Shown: positions 44,535-56,394 of the stretch, one piece after another
Layout of the letters: each line of letters begins with the position of its first letter
Position numbering within the stretch: the first letter of the stretch is position 1
NCBI GenBank assembly: GCA_022495995.1
Contig: JAFEMH010002493.1
Location: 248,001-312,000 of the forward strand
Reading direction: 5' to 3'
Length of the DNA stretch: 64,000 nt
Source of the DNA: Adenophora triphylla var. japonica
Lineage: Eukaryota > Streptophyta > Magnoliopsida > Asterales > Campanulaceae
Position numbers and translations under genes: made by a program
Notes under the pieces: model-generated
The model's database searches: none
What the model saw: only the letters and a program-made list of their open reading frames with translations
Told to the model about the DNA's origin: nothing

Positions 44535-45488
44535 AATTTTCTTATTAAGAATAAGAAGTTTTATATTTATTTAAATGATATGCTTTATGGTATTGCAAAT
44601 TCATTTAATGGCCTTTATATTCTTGATGTTGATGAGAAACAAAATAGTGTTGAAAATGTTTATCATGTAGAAACGAAGTCTAAACCGAATGACGTGAACA
44701 ACTCGTTCATGTGGCATTGCCGGCTTGGTCATATAAACGAGAAATGCATTTCTAAACTCCACAAAGATGGAATGTTAGACTCACATGATTATGAATCATA
44801 TGAGATATGCGAATCTTGTTTATTGGGCAAAATGACCAAACCACCCTACACTAAGAGTAGTGAAAGGGCTAGTGACTTATTGGACCTAATACATACTGAT
44901 GTATGCGGACCAATGAGCAGCATTGCTAGGGGAGGATTTCGGTATTTCATTACATTCACCGATGACTTATCTAGATATGGCTATGTCTATCTAATGAAGT
45001 CAAAGAGTGAATCGTTTGAGATGTTTAGAATGCTTCAAAATGAAGTACAAAATCAACTTGGCAAAACAATTAAAGCAATTCGATCCGATCGTGGTGGTGA
45101 GTATTTGAGCCAAGAGTTTCACAATCATCTCAAAAACTGTGGAATTGTTTCAGAGTTGACTCCACCCGAAATGCCACAATGGAATGGTATTTCCGAGAGG
45201 AGGAATAGAACCCTATTAGATATGGTTCATTCGATGATGAGTCAATTAGACCTTCCTACATCCTTTTGGGGAAATGCATTAGAGACTGCTATGTTCACAC
45301 TGAACAGAGTCCCTACTAAATCGGCTCCTAAGACCCCACATGAGATGTGGCATGGAAGAAAACCTAGTTTGTCTTTCATGAAGATTTGGGGTTGCGAAGC
45401 TTATGTGAAGAGACTTGTCCCTGATATGTTAGCACCTAAATCTGACAAGGTTATTTTCGTAGGTTACCCTAAGGAAACCAAAGGGTAT
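44535..45488 (+). pseudogene. copia-2 integrase
   Basis: Same frame as gag. HHCC finger: WHCRLGHINEKCISKLH then CESCLLGKM. The catalytic triad is all present: Asp in LIHTDVCGP, Asp in IRSDRGGEY, Glu in NGISERRNRTLL. Ends at an in-frame TAA at 45489-45491. Only two substitutions separate gag, protease and integrase in this copy. Confidence 0.88.
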
Positions 45489-45491
45489 TAA

Positions 45492-46554
45492 TTTTACAAT
45501 CGCGTTGAGAACAAAGTGTTTGTTGCTCAATATGGTACTTTTCTTGAGAAACAGTTTCTCAATAAAGCATCCAGTGGGAGTAAAATTGATCTTGAAGAAG
45601 TTCAAGAACCCGAAAATAACATGGAACTGATAGTAGAGACTGAATCAAGTCCACAAGAAGTTATGGAACCGATTCAAGATCCACAAGTCCATTGTAGATC
45701 GGATAGGTTACGATCCGCACCCGAAAGATATGGATTTCTCGTGTCGGAAAGTTATGAAGTGGAAGTCATTGAGAATGACGAACCTACTTCCTATCAAGAG
45801 GCGATGTCCGATCCCGATTTGGATAAATGGTTAGAAGCCATGAAATCCGAATTGCAATCCATGTCGGATAATCAAGTTTGGAACATGATTGAGCCACCCG
45901 AAGGTGTAAACACCATAGGGTTCAAGTGGGTCTCAAGAAGAAGACTGACATGGATGGGAAGGTGCATACTTACAAGGCTAGGCTTGTAGCAAAGCGATAT
46001 AGGCAAACTCATGGTGTAGACTATGATGAAACCTTCTCGCCTGTTGCCACGCTTAAGTCTGTTAGAATTTTGATTGCCATAGCCGCATATTATGACTATG
46101 AGATATGGCAAATGGATGTCAAAACCGCTTTCCTTAATGGAAAACTGCTAGAGGATGTGTATATGACACAACCCTAAGTTTTGTAGATCCACGAAATTCT
46201 AACAAGGTGTGTAAGTTGCAGAGATCCATTTATGGATTGAAGCAAGCTTCTAGGAGTTGGAATCTTCGGTTCAATGAGAAAATCAAAGAATTTGGTCTTA
46301 TCAAGAACGAAGATGAACCTTGTGTATACATGAAATTCAGTGGGAGCATTGTGCTATTTCTTTTATTGTATGTCGATGATATCTTACTCATTGGAAATGA
46401 CATTCCTGCACTTGAGACTGTTAAGTCTTGGTTAGGGAAGTGTTTCTCAATGAATGATATGGGCGAAGCCGCTTACATCCTTGGTATCAAGATCTATAGA
46501 GATAGATCTAAGAGGATAATTGGTTTGAGTCAAAGTACCTACATTGACAAGTTC
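45492..46554 (+). pseudogene. copia-2 reverse transcriptase, 5' part
   Basis: Continues in the same frame to about 45930, then shifts by one base (FKWV segment), has a stop at 46175-46177, and shifts again by 46207. WQMDVKTAFLNG and LYVDDILLIGND are preserved. CACTA-2 interrupts the gene after YIDK. Confidence 0.88.
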
Positions 46555-46569
46555 TTACACTACTACATT

Positions 46570-46870
46570 TCTGACCTAATGTAATGCCATTTTTCATTGC
46601 ATTAGGGCCCAAAAACCGTTACATTAGGCCTAATGTAACGCCAAATGGCCGTTGCATTCTCTTGCGTTGCATTAGGTCTAATGCAACGACATAGTAAGCT
46701 AATGTAACACCAGAGCTTTGGCGTTGCATCAGGTAAATACCTGATGCAACGCCAATTTTAAAACTATATGAACACCTAATGCAACGCCAAAAAGTAGATG
46801 AGTACCTAATGCAACGCCAATTTAAAAAGTGGTTAAATACCTAATGTAACGCCAAAAATTAGATGAGTCC
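46570..46870. repeat. Left subterminal repeats of CACTA-2
   Basis: About ten copies of TAATG(C/T)AACGCCA in both orientations, spaced 20-35 bp, after the terminal inverted repeat. Confidence 0.88.
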
Positions 46871-46929
46871 CTAAAATTTATTACATAATTTCACAATTTT
46901 ATTAATTTTTTTAATTTTCTTTTTTCAAT

Positions 46930-47051
<122 letters not shown>

Positions 47052-47143
47052 TCTCTAATCAATCCCTTAACTTTTTTTTCTCAAATTAGTCCCTTAATGT
47101 TTTTTATTCTCAAATTAGTCCCTTAACTTTTTTTATATTCAAA

Positions 47144-47653
47144 TCAATTCTTGCATTTTTCAAAAGTAACACTTTGCTCCACCACCATCCACCACCATCC
47201 ACCACCGTCCACCACCATCCACAACCGTCCAAAACCGTCCACAACCATCCACAACCGTCCACAACCACAAATCAAACAAAAGATTGTACAAATCAAAATA
47301 AAACACAAAATACAATAACAAATCGAAAGGAAACCCATGGAATATGTTTGGGCTCGTCGGAATCCATGGAATAAGTTTGGGTTGTCGGAATCCATTAGAT
47401 CTAGATGGTTGAGCCTCGCCAGAGGCGATGAAGGGGAGAGAAGAAGACGGCGTTGGGGGAGAGAGAGAAGAAGACGGCGTTGGGGAGAGAGAGAAGAAGA
47501 CGTTGGGACGGCCGGTGACTGGCGGATCCACCGTTGCCATTGCCGTCGCCGGAGACGATGAAGGGTAGTGGGTAGATGTTTTAGTTCGTCGGAATCCATG
47601 GAATATGGCGACGGCGACGATGAAGGGGAAGTTGGAAAAAGGTCGGAATCCAT
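47144..47653 (-). CDS. Uncertain Pro/Ser/Arg-rich ORF in CACTA-2
   Basis: 169 codons from 47653. The N-terminus repeats MDSD (MDSDLFPTS, MDSDELKH, MDSDNPNLF), reflecting repeats of ATGGATTCCGA. The middle is Leu/Ser/Arg-rich from a 27-bp duplication, and the end is translated from a (CCACCATC)n minisatellite (47177-47272). I recognise no domain. It may be a leader plus first exon of a lost transposase or captured gene. The long minus-strand overlap to 47900 in another frame looks non-coding. Confidence 0.2.
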   Translation of the reverse strand: MDSDLFPTSPSSSPSPYSMDSDELKHLPTTLHRLRRRQWQRWIRQSPAVPTSSSLSPQRRLLLSLPQRRLLLSPSSPLARLNHLDLMDSDNPNLFHGFRRAQTYSMGFLSICYCILCFILICTIFCLICGCGRLWMVVDGFGRLWMVVDGGGWWWMVVEQSVTFEKCKN

Positions 47654-47808
47654 GGAAGAAGACGGTTGAGGAGTTGGTCTTTGACAGAGAGAGAAGAATG
47701 AGAGAAATGATAGAGAGAAACGAGTTTGTTAATTTTGATAAAATGAAAAATAAAGAGAGAGAAATGAGGAGAGAAATAGGGAGAGATAATTTGGTTTTGT
47801 TTAGATTA

Positions 47809-47992
47809 ATTGTGGACCGTTGGATTGAATGTGTGAATGGTTGGATTTGATTTACCTCATGATCTGCGTGATTATATGAGAACCAATAAAACAATGCCAC
47901 ATGGCATTGTTTGATTGGGTCTCAAATAATCACGCGGATCATGAGCTAAACCAAATCCAACCATTCACACATTCAATCCAACGGTCCACAAT
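47809..47992. repeat. 184-bp near-perfect inverted repeat (fold-back)
   Basis: Arms of about 90 bp with outer ends ATTGTGGACCGTTGGATTGA and its complement. The centre is AATGCCACATGGCATT. A few mismatches sit in the inner third. Lies upstream of the minus-strand ORF. Confidence 0.92.
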
Positions 47993-47996
47993 TCTA

Positions 47997-48684
47997 ATAA
48001 TACATAATATCAAAAAAGTAAATATTTTTATATTATATACTTTTATTTCTTTAAAAATTATTAGTAATAATACTTAATAATAATACTAATAATGATGCTA
48101 TTATTAATAATACTTAATAATAATACTAATAATTTAAACTATAAAATAATATTATGCCTAATATCAATAATATTTATTAATGAATTATTAATATTAATTA
48201 ATTAATATTAATAATAGTACTAATAATTAATTATGCCTAATAAATTTTTAAAAAAACTTCCTTACCAAAAAAAGTCTAAAATATTTATCTCAATTCAAAA
48301 ATAAATTTAAAAAAATATAATACTTAATAATGATATTAATAATAACTAGTAATAATACATAATATCAAAAAAGTAAATGTTTTGATATTATATACTTTTA
48401 TTGTTAATTATTCAATTAAATAATTGAATATATTAATAATTATTATTATATAATTAATAATAATAATGTTATTAATTAATAATAATACTCATTAATTTAA
48501 TAATTTAAACTTCTAAGAAATATTAATATATCTAAGTAATAATTGATAGAAATATTTATTTAATTTCTAACTTATTTTATATATTTTTTTAAAAAAAACT
48601 TCCTTACCAAAAAATGTCTAAAATATTTATCTCAATTCAAAAATAAATTAAGAAAAATAATTATACTTTTAAAATATTAATAAT
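47997..48684. repeat. AT-rich ~340-bp duplication
   Basis: The phrases AATAATACATAATATCAAAA and CTTCCTTACCAAAAAA each occur twice about 340-350 bp apart, separated by TAATAATA-rich filler. Confidence 0.75.
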
Positions 48685-50191
48685 ACTTATAGGGTATAAG
48701 GTATAGGGTATAAGGTATAGAGCAGAGGGTATAGGGTATACCCTATAGGGTATAGACTATAGGGTATACCCTATACCCTATACCCTGTACCATATAGGGT
48801 ATACCCTATACCCTATACCCTATAGGGTATACCCTATACCCTATGCCCTATGCCCTATACCTTATACCTTATACCCTATACCCTATATCCTATAGGGTAT
48901 ACCCTATACCATATGCCCTATGTCCTATACCTTATACCTTATACCCTATACCCTATAGGGTATACCCTATACCCTATAGGGTATACCCTATATCATATGC
49001 CCTATGCCCTATACCTCATACCCTATACCCTATAGGGTATGCCCTATGCCCTATACCTTATACCCTATATCCTATAGGGTATACCCTATACCCTATACCC
49101 TATAGGGTATACCCTATACCATATACCCTATAGGGTATACCCTATACCATATACCCTATGCCCTATACCTTATACCCTATACCCTATACCCTATAGGGTA
49201 TGCCCTATGCCCTATAGGGTATACCCTATGCCCTATAGGGTATGCCCTATGCCCTATAGGGTATACCCTATACCCTATAGGGTATGCCCTCTGCCCTATA
49301 CCCTATACCCTATATCCTATAGGGTATACCCTATACCCTATAGGGTATACCATATACCATATGCCCTATGCCCTATACCTTATACCCTATACCCTATACC
49401 CTATACCCTATAGGGTATACCCTATACCCTATAGGGTATACCCTATACCATATACCATATGCCCTATGCCCTATGTCCTATACCTTATACCCTATACCCT
49501 ATAGGGTATGCCCTATGCCCTATACCTTATACCCTATATCCTATAGGGTATACCCTATACCCTATAGGGTATACCCTATACCATATGCCCTATGCCCTAT
49601 ACCTTATACCCTATACCCTATATCCTATACCCTATAATGTATAGGGCATAGGATATAAGGCATAGGGTATAGGGTATACCCTATACCCTATAGGGTATAG
49701 GATATAGGGTATACCCTATACCCTATATCATATGTCATATGCCCTATACCTTATACCCTATACCCTATATCCTATAGGGTATACCCTATACCCTATAGGA
49801 TATACCCTATACCCTATAGGGTATACCCTATACCTTATACCCTATACCGTATAGGGTATAGGGTATAGTGTATAGGGTATATCGTATAGGGTATAGGGTA
49901 TAGTGTATAGGGTATAGGATATAGGATATAGGTTATAGGGTATAGTGTATAGGGCATAGGGTATAGGGTATAGGGTATAAGGTATAGGGTATAGGGTATA
50001 GGGTATAGGATATAGGTTATGGGGTATAATGTAGGGTATAGGGTATAGGGTATAGGATATAGTATATATGGTATACGGTATAGGGTATAGGGTATAGTGT
50101 ATAGGGTATATGGTATAAGGTATAGGGTATAGGGTATAGGGTATAGGTTTAGGGTTTAGGGTTTAGGGTTTAGGGTTTAGGGTTTAGGGTT
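48685..50191. repeat. Telomere-like TATAGGG/CCCTATA array, 1.5 kb
   Basis: A 7-bp-based array of TATAGGG variants. From 48750 to about 49850 the orientation flips repeatedly, giving hundreds of CCCTATAGGGTATACC junctions, each a small palindrome. After 49850 it is mainly TATAGGG in one direction, and it ends at 50148-50191 with about six perfect TTTAGGG units, the plant telomere word. Long open frames (PYTLYPI repeats) are a product of the period. Confidence 0.95.
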
Positions 50192-50532
50192 TTGGCGTTG
50201 CATTAGTAATTTAGCCGTTACATTAGAAAAATCTAATGCAACGCTGAGATCAAAGCCATTGCATTAAGCAAAATGTGCCGTTACATTAGCTCTGTCGTTG
50301 CATTAGACTCGTTACATTAGCTCTGGCATTGCATTAGATGCGTTACATTAGCTCTGTCGTTGCATTAGATGCGTTACATTAGCTCTGGCGTTGCATTAGC
50401 CGTTACATTAGCTCTGGCGTTGCATTAGATGCGTTGCATTAGCTCTGGCGTTGCATTAGATGCATTACATTAGCTCGTGGCGTTACATTAGATGCATTAG
50501 ATGTGTTACAATAGGTCAGAAATGTAGTAGTG
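50192..50532. repeat. Right subterminal repeats of CACTA-2
   Basis: Alternating TGGCGTTGCATTAG and CGTTACATTAG(CTCTG) words with a near 38-bp higher order, ending in GGTCAGAAATGTAGTAGTG. Confidence 0.9.
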
Positions 50533-50535
50533 TTA

Positions 50536-51320
50536 GAAGATTCAAAATGGAAAATTCTAAGAGAGGAAACTTGTCAATGGGTCATGGTGTTACTCTTAGA
50601 AAGACGCAGTGTCCTAAGACAACTGATGAGCGAAAGAGGATGAATGAAGTTCCATACGCTTCGGCTATTGGATCTATCATATACGCTATGATTTGTACTA
50701 GACCCGACATCTCGTATGCTTTGAGCATGATGAGTCGATACCAATCTGATCCTGGTGAGAACCATTGGATGGCAGTCAAGACGATCCTAAAGTACTTAAG
50801 AAGGACTAAGGATGCATTCTTAGTATTTGGAGGGATGGAAGAAGATCTTGTTGTAAGAGGTTACACAGATGCTAGCTTCCAAACCGACAAGGATGATTTC
50901 CGATCGCAGTCGGGATTTGTGTTTATGCTTAACGGAGGTACGATATGTTGGAAGAGTTCCAAGCAGAATACTATTGCCGATTCTACTACTGATGCCGAAT
51001 ATATAGCGGCATCCGATGAAACTAAGGAGGCAGTTTGGATCAAGAAGTTCATTAGCGACTTGAAAGTTGTTCCAATTATCACTAATCTGGTGGAACTTTA
51101 TTGTGACAACAATTGTACCATTGCGCAAGCAAAGGAACCAAGGTCACATCAGCGATCCAAACATATACTTAGACGTTTCCATCTCATTCGAGAGTTCATT
51201 GATCGTGGAGACATTAAGATATGCAAAGTATCAACCGGTGATAACATTGGGGATCCGCTTACAAAGCCCCTCGCACAAGAAAAGCATGATGGTCATTTGA
51301 GGTCCATGGGTATTACATAG
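50536..51320 (+). pseudogene. copia-2 RT tail and RNase H
   Basis: Resumes exactly where copia-2 was cut: FKMENSKRGNL. RNase H residues are preserved: GYTDASFQTDKDD, TTDAEYIAAS, LYCDNN. The frame is open to the natural end KHDGHLRSMGIT, followed by the polypurine tract at 51331-51345. Confidence 0.88.
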
Positions 51321-51345
51321 ATGGAGCCTAGTGCAAGTGGGAGAT

Positions 51346-53032
51346 TGTTGGTGTAATGCCCTAGGCTATAGTTATGTTTAACTTGAACCGTTATGTATCA
51401 TCTTTATCATTTATTATAGAGCGTGTTCATTCTGTTCATTATATGCATCACATGTTTATTATATTGAACTGCATCCCTAGTTGTTGTGAACAATAAGTAT
51501 AAGATGGTAATGGATAATCATGGAGATGATTATATGCATGGAGATGCACATTATAGTTATGGGTACTTGCTAGAGAACGAGTACTAGACTTGACCTACTT
51601 ATGAGATTTATGACATGGTCTGTTGTCATGATTAAATCTCATGATAGTCGTGTTATTGAATCCTTTGTACCTGAGATTATCATCGTCTTCCACATGACGA
51701 AGATCGTGTTTGATATAGTCTAACACTATCTTTAATCAGATAACAATAAGGGCTATGTTAGCACGATTGGACTCATGTAGGAAAGAATGATAAGTCAAGA
51801 CGGGATTTGTCCCTCTTATGAAGAGAGATGCTTGCTTGGGCCCCTCGATGAATGATGTTGATGAAATGTGTGGCCACACTCAAGTGACTTGATAGAGATC
51901 AAATGCATTTGGATTATCAACATATTCGAAATCGAGAAAGCATTGAACAAGATGAGTTGACCTAGACCATGACTCATGTTCAATTGGACATCGTGGACAA
52001 AGGGATTGTGACATTTGATCTATCGAGGAATCAAGATTTGATGTTATATTAATTGGGTGGACATAATGATTTGCTAGAAATCACTTATTTCTTGTGAGGT
52101 CGATGTTTCGACTCACTGCCAACATAATATAATTCCTTTTGGGTCACACACAAAGAACGAATTTGATTCGAGCTGAAATCTGGAAATTTTGGGAAAGGAA
52201 CGACTCATGCCCTTGGGCACGAGTCGTGACAGGAACAGTGGAACGACTGCATTTTGGCTTCCAAGGGATTTCCGTTGACTTGTTGACTCTATGGGGTGAG
52301 CACGACTCGTGCTTATTGGCACGACTCGTGACAAAAATCAGCACGAGTACAATTTATGTCAAGAATCGTGTCATGACTGAGAATTGGCTTGGGACTACTC
52401 GTAACTGCCTGGAATGACTAGTGGCACGAGTCATGCCCAGGAGCACGAGTCGTGCCCTAAGCGGTTTTTAGTCAGAACGCGTTTTCCTTGGACGGATTGG
52501 ATTGGGTTTGCTTAAGGACTTCTAACCTAATATGATTAGTGTTTATATATGATATAAATACAAGTCCTTTGCAGCCATAATTCTCTCTCACACATCATTA
52601 TTCTAGGTTTATGAAACTCCAGATTTTGGTTTTGATTTTGAATCAAAGGCTCCCAAATTATTCTATAGTTTTTTTGCTTTGATTATTGAATATTGATTCA
52701 ATAATCAAGAGGATCATCTAGCAATCCAACAAGAAGGTGTTCTTGGTTCGTTCGTGTGTGGATCACCATTAGAGGGAGGTTGTTTTATCTCCTAAGGCTT
52801 GAAGCTCCATTGTTGATTTCATCACCAAAGTTCGAAGAAGGAAATTAGAAGATTCGACATCAAAGTTCAAGGCTTGAATTTTGAGATCTACTTTGACAAA
52901 CTTCATCGTATTCGAGGTATGTAATTCTATTTCATGGTTTTTCTAATCTCTTCATGCTAGACAGATCTAAGGGCTAGGGTTTTGATGTTCTTTGTTAAAT
53001 TTACGTTGCGTTTGTAACCCCAAAACCCAACA
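51346..53032 (+). repeat. Right LTR of copia-2
   Basis: Starts TGTTGGTGTAATGCCC. Includes the CACGACTCGTG cluster (52199-52460) and a TATA box near 52553. Ends before the AAAGG duplication. Confidence 0.94.
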
Positions 53033-53697
53033 AAAGGTTGCTTTTCAGGTTGTAGTTCATTCTTAGAGTCATTATTAGAGATTTCATACACAAAATTCCC
53101 TTGTGCTTCATCTAAAAGTTGCTATTCAGGTTGTGGTGGTTGTAGATCATTAAAATAGCTCGGCTTACAAGTTGGATCATATACCACTTATTCCCCCTCA
53201 TCATTCACTCTCCAAATAAGAGTTGATGGTTGATTTTCCCAATCTTATTTATAAGAGTTTGAGGACTGCCCAAGTAACGATTGCCAAGATGGGAAGGTGA
53301 GCTTTCTTGTACCTGTGGAGAATACTCAGGAAAATATATCCTAGATGGACAAAAATTAGTAGCATGGGAATAAACATTACAAATAGAACATGCATCTTGA
53401 ATATTACAATTTACAAAATTTCTATTTGCAACTAACCTCGTCAATTATTCTACTTGTTCAGACAAATTGGTCAATTATTGAAACAATCTCAGTTCAACCA
53501 ACTCATCATAGATGTTCATTCCATACATCACTCTAAGAATATCTCACACAATAATTTTATAATAAAATAAAGAAATAATTTTAAAAAATATTGAATTACA
53601 AATACGAATTAAGAAAAAACAAAAGAAAACTTATTTACAATATTGAAAATTAAACTGTGGATTACAAAACATATCCCTGGCAACGGTGCCATAAACC
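53033..53697 (-). pseudogene. Athila-like gag remnant and primer site
   Basis: Minus strand. The primer site at 53691-53674 reads TGGCACCGTTGCCAGGGA, close to the TGGCGCCGTTGCC type of Athila-like elements. A gag-like zinc segment CSICNVYSHATNFCP lies within 53444-53205, followed by a decayed YDPTCKPSYFNDLQPPQP stretch (about 53195-53120). Copia-2 then cuts the element. Most of gag and all of pol are gone. Confidence 0.6.
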
Positions 53698-55133
53698 TGA
53701 TGGGGAAAAACCCACTTATTATAAAATACTTCTTAAGTGCACAAGTTATCGATGTAGTAATATGCACTTTAGCAAGGGTCGAATCCACATGGAATTGTGA
53801 ATCCACAATTCAATTTTCAACGGTTAAAACAAAAAAGAAAAGATGGGGCTTGGTTTTGATTATTATAATTCCTACTTATACTACTCAAAACAAGAAATAA
53901 ACAACGCAAGTAAATAATTACCAAATTCCGGAGGAGAAGGATATACGGAATGAGATATATGTATATCGAATCAATACACTAATTAAAAATACAATCAATA
54001 ATAGTTGTTAGTTCATTCTATTTAATAAAATTGGGCTTTTACATGTCAGCAATTTAGTATTCTCCAAATATTATACTTACTGCAAAGTCCGCATAATATT
54101 CAAGAATCCATTAAAACTCTAGGAATCAAGAACGTACATTTTTGGTATGCAATCACATGTAAAAACCTAATTTTTATTCATTCAAAAGTTTGACTTTGTA
54201 TGGATCAACCAGTCACTTGTCAAGCACCACACACAAATATAGTTAAAAAGGCAATCACATCTACACATGTGATTGTAGCTAGAAAACCCTAATTAAGAAT
54301 ACTTTTGATGAACCCAACTTTTGATTGAATATAAGAATAAAAGAAATAAATTACTGATATACATTACCTACAATCCATAGATAAAAAGGATTAGCCGGTC
54401 ATGTTCATAACAAACCTCAACAAAGTTTCAATAAATTGCATAAACCTTTAATGAAATTCGTGAACATAAAACATGGATCTTATTTACAACTAAAGAAAAT
54501 AATAAAAGTATGTACAAGGTTGTAAAGGATTGTAAAAGACACAAAAATATGGCTAGAGGTGTTGTTTATATAATAGGGTGAAGGAGGAGGGTCAAAAATA
54601 ACGAAACTAGGTCAAAATTAAAAGCTGAAAATGAGTCTGGAAAGTTGCTGGAATCTGCCACGGAATTTGCCTCAGAAAGGGGGGGGGGTGTGCGACCGCC
54701 CTAATGGTCTTGTGCGGCCGCCCTCAAGCTCTGATTACTTGGGAGGTTGCCCTCTCCTTTTTGTGCGGTCGCCCTCCTTCGTGCTTTGCTGACTTGTACA
54801 TTCCTCGGCAAACATCTGGAGGTCATAACTTTTTCATACGGACTCCAATTAGAGCGTGCCACATATCGTTCGAAATCTCTCAACGAGTAATATCCAATGG
54901 TAATGAATTCTCAAGGCCATTTCCATTTTGTTCTTCTGTAAATTTCATTCCTTCCTCCTTTACCGCTCCGCTATTGATCGTTCCTTTTCTATTCATTAAG
55001 ATCATATTCCGCGACTTTCTCCTTTCATTTCCTGTATTCATAAACACTACAAAAATCCATCAAATACACCCAATGTTGAGCATAAAATGGTTCTAAAGAT
55101 ATATCATTTGGATGGATAAAAACACATCCATCA
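53698..55133 (-). repeat. 5' LTR of Athila-like element (probable limits)
   Basis: Inverted termini TGATGG at 53698 and CCATCA ending at 55133 fit an LTR next to the primer site. On the minus strand three GCGG(T/C)CGCCCT-type motifs (54692-54775) precede a TATATAAA box (54572-54565). The right boundary is inferred from the terminal motif only, as no second LTR is in the window. Confidence 0.5.
54692..54775. promoter_or_regulatory. GTGCGGYCGCCCT motifs in Athila-like LTR
   Basis: GTGCGACCGCCCT, GTGCGGCCGCCCTC and GTGCGGTCGCCCTC, spaced about 30-45 bp, about 120 bp upstream of the TATA box on the minus strand. The same GCGG(T/C)CGCCCT word is in the gypsy LTR at 56752 and 56825. Confidence 0.6.
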
Positions 55134-56394
55134 ATAGGATTATATTTTAGAACTGCATTCACTCTTGTAACAAATAAAATAGTGAAATAATATTTAATCT
55201 AAATGCGATTGGTTATCATGCTTGAGATCCCTTTTGAATCTGTAAGTAGTCAAACACACAATTAATGCAACTCGAACATTCACATTTTGTTTACCATCTA
55301 GATGTTACATAGATAGCCAATAACCTTTATAACCACCAACCCATTAGCAGGACAAATGTCACACTGTAAACGATCTATTATCCCTAAAGCAAAACAAAAG
55401 TTAGGTCGAGTAAGCACAAATAGCAAACATCATACGACTAACCACATTTGCATATAGAGTTCTAGTCATCATTCTTTTATCATATTTATTATTTATTATG
55501 ACATTTAAATGAATAGACACATTTAGTTCATTAGATTGATTATGGGTTCTTATTCTAAAACATTTAAAAACCTCCGAAAGGTGAGTCTTTAAAGACAAAC
55601 TAAGAAGTATCTATAAACAATTTTAATGATTTCGACTTCTTGCACACTATGTGCGTCACTCAACATTTGCATTCCAATAAAAGCATATAACTAAAGACTC
55701 AAATTTATATTATTGGACTATTTAACACACATAAAGTGATTTTCCTTAACCATCACAAAGTTGATTAAATTTATCGTTCGGTCATAACGAACTTATCACT
55801 ATCTAGATTTGAGATCATAAATGTACATATAAAGCAACACACTTTGTGCTTTTGTCCCCTTTGACTTCTACCCCTTTTACTAAGTCATGATGATCTCGTT
55901 ATCTTGTCCTTCACTGAGGAATCTTATGTCAACAATCATCTATTGATAAATTAGAAAATATGATACACGCTAACATGTCTTAACTTTAACAAGTTCGCAT
56001 ATGTCAAAATGAATTACGGATTATGTTAATCTAAATGCCTTTCAATAATGACTTTTGACATCTAATTGCCAAATAAGATTATACAATTATATGTTTATAT
56101 TTAGAAGAGCTCCTAATAAACTTACTCTAAATATATCTTCCCACCTATACTAATAAAGTCTAATTCCAGCAATATCTAAACTCATAAGAATCAATAGCCA
56201 CATATGAATAAATACCTAAATGAATTTTGTTAAACACTAATTTTAACATAATTTATGTGACTAACCTTCATAACCCAATATAACTATTATCATAAATGGA
56301 AATGTCCAAAAGCTACCACTAAGGCTAAATGGAATTATAGCTCAATCACATTAACTACATAGATAGTAGATTATGTCATGTTCCAGACATATAA
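55134..56394. other. AT-rich DNA, no feature seen
   Basis: No coding, terminal-repeat or tandem structure supported. Together with 61993-63548 this is the least repeated-looking DNA of the window and hosts the young gypsy insertion. Confidence 0.5.

Noticed and set aside
47160..47900. 246-codon minus-strand ORF in CACTA-2
   Set aside because: Overlaps the fold-back, a pyrimidine-rich leader and a minisatellite; hydrophobic start appears to be translated non-coding DNA.
48843..49644. Long PYTLYPI-repeat frames
   Set aside because: Produced by the telomere-like array with period 7 and multiples; not coding.
50148..50191. True chromosome end
   Set aside because: The TTTAGGG run is short and bounded by CACTA-2 subterminal repeats with an intact target duplication.
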